Below are positions 15,152-23,727 of a stretch of DNA of 32,850 bases, in pieces. The stretch is taken from the NCBI GenBank assembly GCA_009380025.1, contig WHSP01000032.1:1-32850 (forward strand), read 5' to 3'. Both the position numbers and the translations under genes were made by a program. Position 1 is the stretch's first letter, and the number at the start of each line of letters is the position of its first letter. The notes below the pieces were generated by a model. It had not been told where the DNA came from. It did no database searches and worked only from the letters and a program-made list of their open reading frames with translations. Origin of the DNA: Gemmatimonas sp. Its GTDB lineage: Bacteria; Gemmatimonadota; Gemmatimonadetes; Longimicrobiales; Longimicrobiaceae.

Positions 15152-16084
15152 TCAGGGTTCCCTACTACTGACAATTGCGTTGCGAATGGCGTCGGCAATG
15201 AGCTTCGCACGGTAGTCGATCAGTTTCCGTCCGTTTGTGGCTAGTTGCTCCGGCGATCCCCAGTCAACGCCATAGGACGCCTGGGGGCCAGCCGCGATCC
15301 GCTCGGCTGCTCGTACGGCCGCGGGATTGACGGCCATGGTCACGGCTGAATAGTAGTAGCCCTCGTGGGTACCGACCGGATTGCGACCATCTTGTAGATA
15401 CCTGTCGCCGCTCTCCGGAACCTCCTGATCCATCACCTCCTCTACCACACCGAGGACATCCCGCAGGAACGTTGAAGCGTGCCCGTCATCTTCCAACTGA
15501 TCTCGGTACTCCGGAACGAAGTGGGCTCTCGTTTCCCCCGGCCCCCAGCGCTTATCGAGCTCCGTCACCGTCTCGAAGGCCGGACCAGGTCGTTCCTGAC
15601 TGGACGATCCCTCATGCTCTGCAATGACGACGATATCCCGAAAACCGTGGTGGCGTAAATTGCTGAGGATGTCGACTAGAAGCTCTTGAAAGACCTCCCT
15701 TCGGACAGCCATACTTCCCGGCCACCGCATATGACCTGTGGCTGGATCGATGCTTCCTCCAGGGCCTATTGCCACAATCGGCGCCACAAGAGCATTGCCG
15801 AGGACACGCGCTGTGGTCTCTGCGATGCCCTTGACGACGAAATTGTGCTTGCCCAACGCGAGATACGGCCCATTTTGCTCCGTCCCTCCGATCGGCACGA
15901 TGACCGTGCTGTGCCCAGTTGCAATGGCGTCGCGAACCTCCAGCCACGTTAGCTCCTCGAGAAATACACTGTGTGACAGCGGCGCGACGGCAGATGCCCC
16001 CCTTGCCTGGGAGGACACTGTACTCGGCATCAGGGAAGCGAGAGACACGGCGAGGCCCAGTGTATACCACGTTTTGCGGGTCAC
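15152..16084 (-). CDS. Secreted creatininase-family hydrolase with variant metal site
   Basis: I choose the GTG at 16084 because GGGGAAGAGGG lies just upstream and the product then opens with a clean signal peptide (TRKTWYTLGLAVSLASLM ... TVSSQA). The protein has about 310 residues. The creatininase fold is visible as VIVPIGGTEQNGPYLALGKH, GSIDPATGHMRWPGSM and LRHHGFRDIVVIAEHEGS. Canonical creatininase binds two metals through E34, H36, D45, H120 and E122. Here E69 is kept, but the H36 position is Asn71 and the D45 position is His80, with H157 flanked by E156 and E158. So the metal set is altered. Relatives hydrolyse cyclic amides or formamides, but the substrate here is unknown. Export is unusual for the family. 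It follows the ankyrin gene by 284 bases and may belong to the same transcript or have its own promoter. Confidence 0.82.
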   Translation of the reverse strand: MTRKTWYTLGLAVSLASLMPSTVSSQARGASAVAPLSHSVFLEELTWLEVRDAIATGHSTVIVPIGGTEQNGPYLALGKHNFVVKGIAETTARVLGNALVAPIVAIGPGGSIDPATGHMRWPGSMAVRREVFQELLVDILSNLRHHGFRDIVVIAEHEGSSSQERPGPAFETVTELDKRWGPGETRAHFVPEYRDQLEDDGHASTFLRDVLGVVEEVMDQEVPESGDRYLQDGRNPVGTHEGYYYSAVTMAVNPAAVRAAERIAAGPQASYGVDWGSPEQLATNGRKLIDYRAKLIADAIRNAIVSSREP

Positions 16085-16368
16085 AACAAGCCCTCTTCCC
16101 CGGCGCAATAGCGAGCTGCCTCCACGACGGGCTCCGTGCTGCTGCGCGTTGCATTTCAGTTCCGATCGCATATGCATCGTCTCCAGAAGTTGTCCGCCAA
16201 CACAGGTCGCATTAGCCTGAGCAACTGGATGGCGTTGTAGATGAGAAGGCGCAGGCCAGCAGTTGCGGGCCTCCACTCTTCAGAAGAGAGAAGCGTTTCG
16301 CAGAGCAGTCCAGCTATGCTCCTCCAGCGTCGCTAAACCCTTCGTGAGGACCGACCCCGTCGAAGAGA
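16085..16368. other. Gap between ankyrin and creatininase-like genes
   Basis: The creatininase frame is open through most of this gap to 16276, with possible ATG starts near 16171-16177 preceded by TGGAG. These would bury the signal peptide, so I treat the stretch as leader DNA. No clear terminator or promoter is visible. Confidence 0.4.
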
Positions 16369-18390
16369 TCATTGCCCCGCGGAAGTGTTCCCTTCAGCCG
16401 GCGGAGAATCCGAATCGACACGACGAGCATAATCGTAGATCTCCTCGAGAAGGCGCACGCTCGTGTAAAGTTCGTCAGGGCTCCGTTCGGTCAGCGGCTC
16501 CTTGGAAAAGCCGTACCGATCTTCGAAGGACGTCGTGCCGGCGACAGGACAAAAGTATCCACCTTCCCTGATGAACGTGTGTTCGCACACCAGCGGGGAG
16601 CCTAAACTCACAAGCAGCTCTTGCGTGTCCGGATATTTGTTCCGCGCCCAAACGCCGACCTTCCCCCCTCTGGTCATATCCGCAGCGCTTTGCCCAAGTC
16701 GCGAAAGGGCCGTCACGTCAGCCCCCTTGGATACGAGATAGCGGACCATCTCGTTATCCCCCCTAACAGCCGCATAGTGGAGCGGCCTGTAACCCCAGGA
16801 GTCGACCGCGTTCACTTCGACACCAAGATCGTCTACCAGGAACTTCACCGCGGCCAAAAAGCCGTCCGGCACACCTCGCATCTTGAATGAACCTTGGCCC
16901 AGCCAGCCCCCTCCCGCCGCCGCATGGATGGGGAACACGTCCGGTTCACCCTCTGGAACCGGCGGCAAGCCGGAATCGTCCTGCCCCCGCCCGTCGGGCG
17001 TCCGGCCATGGCGTATCAGCTCCGGGGCTACGGTCGTCGGGATCTCGGGATCCGCACCATAGGTGGCCAGCACGCGCATCGCCTCGACGTCCTGAGCGAT
17101 CGCGGCACGCCAGAGGGGAGTGGCACTCGTGAGGTCCACGCCGATGTCTCCACCGTGCTCCCAGTACCAAATGTGTGTCTTGAGGCGGACGTTGGGATCA
17201 GCACCCGCCTGCAGAAGCGCCTCCATGACATCGAGATGGTGGGCCTTCTGCTGAAGGTGCGCCAGGCGGTTGGGATAGTCACTGACGGTAGGCCAACGCG
17301 TCTGAAGCACGGCAAAAAGCGGCGTCACGCCGTCTGTGGAGGTGGCGAGTGTTGGATCGGCACCCCGTTCCAGCAGCCGAAGCATGAGATCGAAGCGTCC
17401 ATTCAGAGCCGCGATCACCAGGGGGCTGGCTGCGTCCGCTGCTGAGACCTGGTTGACGTCCGCACCCCCATCCAGGAGCGCCATCGCCGCGTCTATATGC
17501 CCCTCGCGAGCCACGTGCAGGAGGGCAGTCATTCCGCCCGTTCTCCTCACGAGGAATTCCCTTGCCCCAATCCCTGATGCCCCTCGCTCTGATCCTGGTC
17601 CGATCAGGGCGGTCGGGCGCTCGAACACGGTGCTCACGAGTTCGGGCTCGGGATCGGAAAGCGACGCCCGTTGCTCACGGATGGCGGCCTGGACCTGGGT
17701 GGGGCCAGGGCTCTCGACGGCATCCAACTTTTCGCTTAGCGCCGCAGCAGCGCTCAGATCCTCTCTGAGCTGGTCAAGCGCATCCACGACCCGCGTGGTC
17801 GCTGCCGGGTCCGCGCCCGCAGCCAGAAGCCTCTTGACCGACTCGGTCCGGCCGTACGACGCCGCGAAGATGAGAGGCGTCTGTCCGGCCGCCTTCTCCT
17901 TCTCATTCACATCGGCCCCCGCCTCTATGAGAGCCGCTACGATGTCCTCTCCTTCCTCGGCGGCGGCAGCTAGGTGAAGGGGCGTCGCCCAACCATTCGC
18001 AGTGGTCGCGGCAATGTCCGCCCCGGCGTCGATCAAGAGCTTCGAGACAGCGGTATGTCCCCTCTCAACGGCAAGATGCAGGGGAGTGTACGTGCCGATC
18101 CGGGTTCCAGCAGACACGTCCGCTCCGGCCTCGAGAAGAAGCCGCGCAACCTCGACGTCTCCGCGCCCCGCGGCCCAGTGAAGCGGCGTCATGCCGTCGC
18201 CTTCGGCGGCATTTACGTCCGCACCGCTCTCGATCAAGTGCCGGACCGCATCCACGTCACCGTTTTTCACCGCATCGACGATCGGATCTGATGAGGACGG
18301 GACCCCGGCGCTGATCAGGAAGGGCACCAGAAACAAAGCACCCCACACTCGTGCGCCTAACTGGTGCGTCTTCGCCATTCGCGTCGTCAT
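16369..18390 (-). CDS. Exported ankyrin-repeat protein
   Basis: The ATG at 18390 overlaps the stop of the upstream DUF1552 gene (TGATG), with GGAG seven bases before it. GTG 18393 would add one residue. Of the 673 residues, the first 30 form a signal peptide (ALFLVPFLISAG). Ankyrin repeats fill about residues 35-215 (for example GDGMTPLHWAAGRGDVEVAR, GYGRTESVKRLLAAGADP-like units), 285-420 and 505-585. A non-ankyrin linker (about 215-285) is rich in charged residues. The tail holds two cysteines (C602, C614) in VCEHTFIREGGYFCPVAGTT, which could form a disulfide. Ankyrin repeats bind proteins. Being exported and translationally coupled to the DUF1552 and DUF1592 genes, this one probably scaffolds or inhibits those partners in the periplasm. 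Confidence 0.88.
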   Translation of the reverse strand: MTTRMAKTHQLGARVWGALFLVPFLISAGVPSSSDPIVDAVKNGDVDAVRHLIESGADVNAAEGDGMTPLHWAAGRGDVEVARLLLEAGADVSAGTRIGTYTPLHLAVERGHTAVSKLLIDAGADIAATTANGWATPLHLAAAAEEGEDIVAALIEAGADVNEKEKAAGQTPLIFAASYGRTESVKRLLAAGADPAATTRVVDALDQLREDLSAAAALSEKLDAVESPGPTQVQAAIREQRASLSDPEPELVSTVFERPTALIGPGSERGASGIGAREFLVRRTGGMTALLHVAREGHIDAAMALLDGGADVNQVSAADAASPLVIAALNGRFDLMLRLLERGADPTLATSTDGVTPLFAVLQTRWPTVSDYPNRLAHLQQKAHHLDVMEALLQAGADPNVRLKTHIWYWEHGGDIGVDLTSATPLWRAAIAQDVEAMRVLATYGADPEIPTTVAPELIRHGRTPDGRGQDDSGLPPVPEGEPDVFPIHAAAGGGWLGQGSFKMRGVPDGFLAAVKFLVDDLGVEVNAVDSWGYRPLHYAAVRGDNEMVRYLVSKGADVTALSRLGQSAADMTRGGKVGVWARNKYPDTQELLVSLGSPLVCEHTFIREGGYFCPVAGTTSFEDRYGFSKEPLTERSPDELYTSVRLLEEIYDYARRVDSDSPPAEGNTSAGQ

Positions 18391-19826
18391 CACGCTGCTC
18401 CAGTCCGAGAGATTCCGGTAGCGGGGTGTCCTGTGTGGTTCGGAGATGTCAACGGAAGAAGTCCCGTGCTGTCCCCGAAGAAATGGACGTCGTCGTGACC
18501 GATGCCACGTAGTAGGCTCACGAAGGCGTTGGCCATCGGTGTCCCGTCGGGGGCTTTGATATGGACGTTGCCCTCCAGAGCGCCGTTCGCCTTACCGATC
18601 AGGATGAGAGGGCAGCGCGAGTTGCTGTGGACGTTGGGATCCCCCATGGCCGAGCCCCATAGGATGGCGGTCTTATCCAGGAGGGGAACGCCAGCCTCGG
18701 TCGTGTCCCGGAGCTTCTCCAGAAGGTATCTCATCGCGCTGAGGCGATAGGTGTTGATCTGCTGGTAATCGTAGATCACGTCATGGACGTTCGCGTGGTG
18801 GGAGGTCGCGTGGAAGGCCTTGAGGACCCCGCTCTCCGGGAAGATGCGACTCGACGAATCGCGGCCCGTCTTGAACGAGATCACGCGCGTGAGGTCGCTC
18901 TCAAGCGCCAGCACCTGCAGATCGAACATGATCTCCATGTGCTCCATCCAGGAGTCGGGAATGTCTATTGGAGCTTCGGGGAGGGCACGTTCCTCGCCGC
19001 TGGAGTTGCGTGCCTCGACGAGCTCGATCCGCCGCTCAATCTCACGCACGTCCTCCAGAAATCCGTCCATGGCAGCGCGATCGGACGCTCCGAGGGAAAT
19101 TCGTAGGCGAGACACCTCCTCCCCGATCCGGTCGAGTAAGCTCCGCCGGGTTTCCAGGCGAGCGGCTCGGTCTTCGGGCGAGTAGCCCTGCCCGAAGATC
19201 CGCTCGAACGCGACGCGGGGGCTGCGGATTGCCGGAAGCGGTTCGCTGGGCGACGCCCAGCTGATCCGATGGGCATAATGAGCATGGTAGCCGCCACCAC
19301 CGCCCCCAGTGTCTGACTCGGTGTCAAGCTGAAGGGACGGAAGAGGCATCTCCTGCCCGTAACGCTGGACGTGCAGCTGATCAAGCGAACGCCCGACAAA
19401 GAGATCGCTTCCCTGCGTCCGCTTCGGGTGGGATTGGGTGAGGAACACCGCAGTCGTGCGATTGTGGCCGCCACCGATCTCCTCTGGCGTCCATGCTTCG
19501 GCCATCTGGCAATCTGTATTGGTCACGACCGTCAAGTAGTCGCGAAAATCCTCGAGGGGCAACAACTGGCTCTCGGGTCCCAGCTCGAAGTTGCGGCCGA
19601 TCGTCAGAGGTTCAAACAGGTGCCGCTCGAGCCCCAAGGGGCTGGACCCGGCGGACCCCATCACCTCCTCGATACAGATCAGACGCGTGCCGCCTGGCTC
19701 CGCTGCCAAGTCCCGCCACCCCCGGCCGGCAGGGACCATCGCGTCCAGCATCGGAAGGGCCACAGAGGCGCCCATACCCCGCAGGAAGCTTCGGCGAGAC
19801 AGGTGCTTGCCGGTGATGAAGTTCAT
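18390..19826 (-). CDS. DUF1552 family protein, Tat-exported
   Basis: The 478-residue product starts at ATG 19826, with GGAGG nine bases upstream. It opens with a twin-arginine signal, LSRRSFLRGMGASVALPMLD, so it is likely exported folded, perhaps with a cofactor. The body shows DUF1552 features: GTRLICIEEVMGSAGS, VVTNTDCQMAEAW, HNRTTAVFLTQSHPKRT, LDTESDTGGGGGGYHAHYAH, ISFKTGRDSSSRIFPESG and TAILWGSAMGDPNVHSNSRC. The His-rich and Asp/Glu-rich blocks recall the alkaline-phosphatase/sulfatase-like fold sometimes proposed for this family, but its activity is unestablished. DUF1552 genes are regularly found directly after DUF1592-type genes, as here (27-base gap). The ankyrin gene is translationally coupled downstream. 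Confidence 0.9.
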   Translation of the reverse strand: MNFITGKHLSRRSFLRGMGASVALPMLDAMVPAGRGWRDLAAEPGGTRLICIEEVMGSAGSSPLGLERHLFEPLTIGRNFELGPESQLLPLEDFRDYLTVVTNTDCQMAEAWTPEEIGGGHNRTTAVFLTQSHPKRTQGSDLFVGRSLDQLHVQRYGQEMPLPSLQLDTESDTGGGGGGYHAHYAHRISWASPSEPLPAIRSPRVAFERIFGQGYSPEDRAARLETRRSLLDRIGEEVSRLRISLGASDRAAMDGFLEDVREIERRIELVEARNSSGEERALPEAPIDIPDSWMEHMEIMFDLQVLALESDLTRVISFKTGRDSSSRIFPESGVLKAFHATSHHANVHDVIYDYQQINTYRLSAMRYLLEKLRDTTEAGVPLLDKTAILWGSAMGDPNVHSNSRCPLILIGKANGALEGNVHIKAPDGTPMANAFVSLLRGIGHDDVHFFGDSTGLLPLTSPNHTGHPATGISRTGAA

Positions 19827-19853
19827 TTCAGTCCACCTCCAATTGGAATGGAT

Positions 19854-22379
19854 TCAGTTATTGCTATCGTCAGTTCTAGCGTCCACCTGCCGCGTACGGA
19901 ACGCATCGCTCTGCACCACTCCCAGGATGAATGACGACATCCGGTAATCATTCGCCTTCGCAGTTCTCTCAATGGCGCGTACCGTCGGCTGATCGAAGTA
20001 CTCGGCGCGGCGGCCGATGGCGTACCCGAACAAGTTGTTGACAAAGTTCCTGACCACCGGCTCGGGCCTCTGGAGAATTACCTCCCTCAGATCAACAGGA
20101 GTGCCGATGGCCGTCCCATCGTAGAACTCGCTCTCTGTGTTCAGAAGCACGCCGTTTTCATCCCGAACCCGCCACCGCCCCACTCCGTCGAAGTTGTCCA
20201 GCGCCAGCCCGATGGGGTCCATGTACTGGTGGCAAGCGTTACACGTGGGGTTCGCCCGGTGGATCTCCAGCCGCTCTCGGGTAGTAAGGATCCGGCCCTC
20301 GCTGGCCTCAGCGGTTGCCTCGAGCAGAGGCACGTTGGGTGGGGGCGGCGGGGGTGGAGACCCGAGGAGAACCTCCATCACCCACTGGCCCCTGACGACC
20401 GGCGAGGTTCGCTCATCGAAGGACGTCACCATCAAGACGCTACCGTGACCCAGAAGTCCGAACCTGTTCGGGTCCGAGATCGGGATCTTCACGAACTCGT
20501 TGTCCGACCCCGGGCTGGGCATGCCGTAGTGGTGAGCCAGCGGCTCATTCACGAAGGTGTAGTCGGCCGTAAATAGCTCAAGGAAGCTACGATCCTCCCG
20601 AACGAGGTGATCGAAGAGCAACTCCGTTTCACGGTGCATGCTCTCCGCTACGGCGCGGTTGAAATCAGGAAAGAACTCCGGGAGTGGCCTTTTCCCGGCC
20701 AGATCATCGAGCCGGAGCCACTGCGGAGCAAAGCGTGTGGCCAGCGACATCGAACGAGGATCGGCCAACATCCTCCTGACCTGCTCCTCGAGCACTTCCG
20801 GATCGTTGAGCGTTCCCTTCTCGGCCAGTTCCAGCAGCTCACCGTCGGGGCCCGTGCCCCAGAGAAAGAACGAAAGGCGCGACGCAAGGTCCACGTCGTT
20901 CAACGCGTATGTCTCGCCTTGGCTCAGGCCCTCTGGCTCCCGCTCGAGGCGGAACACGAACGAGGGGTTGGAAAGGATCCACTGGAGAGCCCTCCGGATC
21001 CCGAGTTCGAAGTCCCCGTCCTCTCTGCCTTCCTCGTAGACCGACATAAGAGCCGTCAAATCTTCAGCCGCGAGAGGCCGGCGGTATGCCTCGCGGGCGA
21101 GACGCGAGAGGATGGACTCGGCGCACGAGAGCTCCTCGTCCGGCATGCTGGGATAGCAACTGAAGATGATTTCGCGGCTCCTCTCGTCACCGGACGCGTC
21201 TCCAGGCGCAGGATTGTACGGTCCGTCGATGGTGAACCCGCTCAAGTGGGGGAGACCGGTGAGCCCATGGTTGGCCCAGCCTCCCCCCGATGTTCCTCCG
21301 GAGGACAAGTCGTGCGGGCTCAGTGGATCGTCGTACGGGCCTTCCATCTCGCGGACAAATGCGACCGAAACCTGGTGCTGGCCGGCGCGAACAAAAATCG
21401 GCTCGGTCGAAACGGCCGGGCCGGAGGACACCGGGAGGTGCAGGAGTGCGGCTGGCTCCTCGTCGATCGAAATGTCGACGTCCGCGGGCGCCGTACCTCG
21501 CCCGAGCTCCGTATCCAGCGAAAAGACGTACTCGCCATCGACTGGGAAGTCATGCGACACAGCCGTCCCACCTCGCGTGCCGAACGGTGTGCCCTCAACA
21601 TGATCCCAGGCGTGCTGCGAAACCTCCACCGGGACCTGGTAACTCACCGGAAGTGGCGGAGGAAGCTGATTTCCGACGCCGATGGCCATCCGGCTGATAT
21701 CTTCAGCCGCACCGAGATAGGCTTCTAGAGTCGTAGTGGAGAGGTCTTGAACGGTCGACCACGTGTCGTAGCTACGCACAAAGCGGTCGCCCGGGAGCCA
21801 CCGCTCCGCGTCAACGTCGAGTCCGAGGAGGTCTTTGATTACCCGCTCGTATTCGCTTCGGTTGAGCCTTTGAAACCGACGAATTCCTGGCGGGCTCGGG
21901 GTAGAAGCGGCAGCCTGATCGATGATACCCTCTAGCGTTTCCGCTAAGACTGTAAGCGTGTCCCCTCCGGGTCGCGGCATATCAGGTGGCGGCATCATCG
22001 CCAAGCGAAGCTTGTGGATCATCTTCTCCGCTACTTCGGCGTGCTCATCCGCCTCTGCCACATCGAACCCTTGCAACGAGAGATTGCCGGATTTCAGCTG
22101 GTCGCTATGGCAAGTTGTACAGTACTGTTCGACAACCGCATTCAGGTCCTCCGATGCAATTGCGGGATTGGCAGTTCTCGCCGCCTCTCGGATCGCTCTC
22201 GGGTCATGAGTACTCCGTTCCGCGGTCCGGGCTAGCGGAAAATCGGCAAGCAACCGATTCATGCTGGCTGTGGCGCTCGGCCGAGCATCGGCCCCGAATG
22301 CCTCGTCCCCCCGAGGCAACTGGCTCCCGAGCACAGTTACGAATCCCAACACCGCGGCGACCATCGCTATTGGTCTCAT
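19854..22379 (-). CDS. Exported multidomain DUF1587/1595/1592/1588/1585 protein with c-type haem motifs
   Basis: This is an 841-residue protein with signal peptide MRPIAMVAAVLGFVTVLG. A cytochrome-c-like N-terminal domain carries CTTCH at residues 87-91 and a later MMPPPDMP that could give the distal Met. Then come, in order: a DUF1587-like block (RFQRLNRSEYERVIKDLLGL), a carbohydrate-binding-like middle (YVFSLDTELGRG ... GQHQVSVAFVREMEG), DUF1595 (LAREAYRRPLAAEDL), DUF1592 (DLASRLSFFLWGTGPDGEL), DUF1588 with a second CxxCH (TCNACHQYMDPIGLALDNFD), and DUF1585 at the end (VRNFVNNLFGYAIGRRAEYF). The set is typical of planctomycete and acidobacterial/gemmatimonad cytochrome-like proteins of unknown reaction. 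The ribosome-binding site GAGGGGAAAG precedes ATG 22379. It sits between the SusD gene and the DUF1552 gene. Confidence 0.9.
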   Translation of the reverse strand: MRPIAMVAAVLGFVTVLGSQLPRGDEAFGADARPSATASMNRLLADFPLARTAERSTHDPRAIREAARTANPAIASEDLNAVVEQYCTTCHSDQLKSGNLSLQGFDVAEADEHAEVAEKMIHKLRLAMMPPPDMPRPGGDTLTVLAETLEGIIDQAAASTPSPPGIRRFQRLNRSEYERVIKDLLGLDVDAERWLPGDRFVRSYDTWSTVQDLSTTTLEAYLGAAEDISRMAIGVGNQLPPPLPVSYQVPVEVSQHAWDHVEGTPFGTRGGTAVSHDFPVDGEYVFSLDTELGRGTAPADVDISIDEEPAALLHLPVSSGPAVSTEPIFVRAGQHQVSVAFVREMEGPYDDPLSPHDLSSGGTSGGGWANHGLTGLPHLSGFTIDGPYNPAPGDASGDERSREIIFSCYPSMPDEELSCAESILSRLAREAYRRPLAAEDLTALMSVYEEGREDGDFELGIRRALQWILSNPSFVFRLEREPEGLSQGETYALNDVDLASRLSFFLWGTGPDGELLELAEKGTLNDPEVLEEQVRRMLADPRSMSLATRFAPQWLRLDDLAGKRPLPEFFPDFNRAVAESMHRETELLFDHLVREDRSFLELFTADYTFVNEPLAHHYGMPSPGSDNEFVKIPISDPNRFGLLGHGSVLMVTSFDERTSPVVRGQWVMEVLLGSPPPPPPPNVPLLEATAEASEGRILTTRERLEIHRANPTCNACHQYMDPIGLALDNFDGVGRWRVRDENGVLLNTESEFYDGTAIGTPVDLREVILQRPEPVVRNFVNNLFGYAIGRRAEYFDQPTVRAIERTAKANDYRMSSFILGVVQSDAFRTRQVDARTDDSNN

Positions 22380-22428
22380 CTTTCCCCTCTATCCCCTCTC
22401 GGTGCTCACCGCCGCCACGCTGCACGGG

Positions 22429-22456
22429 TCCGATTCTCGGCCTCTCCGGAATCGGA
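22429..22456 (-). terminator. Intercistronic hairpin between SusD and DUF1592 genes
   Basis: TCCGATTC (22429-22436) pairs perfectly with GAATCGGA (22449-22456), and an inner CGG/CCG pair closes a five-base loop. The hairpin lies in the 96-base gap between the SusD stop and the DUF1592 start. No T-run follows, so it is more likely a processing or attenuation structure than a full intrinsic terminator. Confidence 0.5.
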
Positions 22457-22475
22457 TACGACTCCAGCGCGGGGG

Positions 22476-23708
22476 CTAACGGAATTCGCTCAGGTTCGGA
22501 TTACTGTCGATTTCCCTTCGGCCGATCGGGTAGCATTTGGCCCGCCCTTCCAGCAAAGTGTCCCGGCCCTCTTCATACCAACGGGCCCGGTCCCAGAATC
22601 CACGATGCTCCAACCAGACCGTGGCGCCGCGCTCAAACTTGAATAGCTCCCACGCCTCCGCTTCGCTCGTCGGCTGCGCGACGGGGTCCATTTCCCACAG
22701 GGCCCGGCTCTCCTTCAGTAAGTTCGTCATCCCAGCTATATCCCCCGCCCGAAGGGCCGCTTCGGCCCGGAGGACGAGCATCTCTGGACCGTGAGTGATC
22801 GGGATGTCGGAGTCCTCGGTCGTGTACTTCATTTGCGGCCAGGCCCTGTAATCTCCTCCGCGGGTCGGCGCGGCCACTCCGTCCTCGAGAATCGCGGTTT
22901 TGGACCATGGCACGCGCGGATCGTCCGTCACATTCTCCCACGGGCTCGCCATCATGGTCAGGTAGCGGCTACCGAACTGCTCACTGTAGAACCCATTACG
23001 CACGCCGGCGGTAGCGAACTGTGCCAGGAAAACAAACGACGCCGGCACGAGGCTGGCATCCGCTACTGCGCCATCCCAGTTTCCTTGCCAAGCGCGCACG
23101 CTGGCACGACCGCCCAGCGCCGCCAAGTAGGTCTCCTGCGCCTCCGCCCCAGCGGTCTCCGCGATTCGTGCGGCCTCGCTGAAGTAGGCCTCCGCCAGCT
23201 CGAAATGCACCTCCCGAGGCTGCGCCGGACCGCCGTCGATCACTGCGTGGCAAACGGATTCGCCCAGAAGCCGGTTCGAGAAGCCCGCCCACAAGTTCGC
23301 ACGCGCTGCGTCGGGACTCTGGTCATAGTCAGCGCCCAGGGCCTCCTTGATGCGCGTCACGCCCGCGGACGCCACCCACCGAGCCCGGTGCCAGGCATCC
23401 CACGTCCCCTGCCGATCCACGATGTCGGGATCCAGGTACCCAATGACGTGTTCCCCCTGGTCGGATAGACCCGACGTGATCTCGAAGGCCATTACAGAGG
23501 ACCGCTGCGGCCCCGCGGCGTTCATCGCCCGCGAAAAGTCGGCGGACATTCCCGCCACCAGAGCTCCCACAAAGGTCGGATCATTCAGATCCTCATCCTC
23601 GATGAGGCCTGCGTTAGTCACCTCGAGAAGATCGCAGGCGGACGTTCCGAACACGGCGACAAACAAGCCAGTCGCCACGGCTCGCGCCCTCGTTTTGGAT
23701 GTGTTCAC
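22476..23708 (-). CDS. SusD/RagB-like outer-membrane lipoprotein
   Basis: I choose GTG 23708, 19 bases after the SusC stop, with AGGA upstream. It gives a lipoprotein signal (NTSKTRARAVATGLFVAVFG) with lipobox TSAC and the acylated Cys at residue 25. The 410-residue product has the SusD pattern: CDLLEVTNAGLIEDEDLNDP, then FVGALVAGMSADFSRAMN, helical TPR-like segments, and near the C-terminus FKFERGATVWLEHRGFWDRA, which matches the RagB/SusD C-terminal signature. SusD proteins cap a SusC TonB receptor and capture the ligand outside the cell. Gemmatimonadota carry many such pairs for glycans and peptides. It is shorter than classical SusD (about 500 residues). Confidence 0.88.
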   Translation of the reverse strand: MNTSKTRARAVATGLFVAVFGTSACDLLEVTNAGLIEDEDLNDPTFVGALVAGMSADFSRAMNAAGPQRSSVMAFEITSGLSDQGEHVIGYLDPDIVDRQGTWDAWHRARWVASAGVTRIKEALGADYDQSPDAARANLWAGFSNRLLGESVCHAVIDGGPAQPREVHFELAEAYFSEAARIAETAGAEAQETYLAALGGRASVRAWQGNWDGAVADASLVPASFVFLAQFATAGVRNGFYSEQFGSRYLTMMASPWENVTDDPRVPWSKTAILEDGVAAPTRGGDYRAWPQMKYTTEDSDIPITHGPEMLVLRAEAALRAGDIAGMTNLLKESRALWEMDPVAQPTSEAEAWELFKFERGATVWLEHRGFWDRARWYEEGRDTLLEGRAKCYPIGRREIDSNPNLSEFR

Positions 23709-23727
23709 GATTCGTGTTCCTATGCGT

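Noticed and set aside
20607-21728. Long plus-strand open frame opposite the DUF1592 gene
   Set aside because: Shadow of a well-supported minus-strand gene, with no family pattern or ribosome-binding site.
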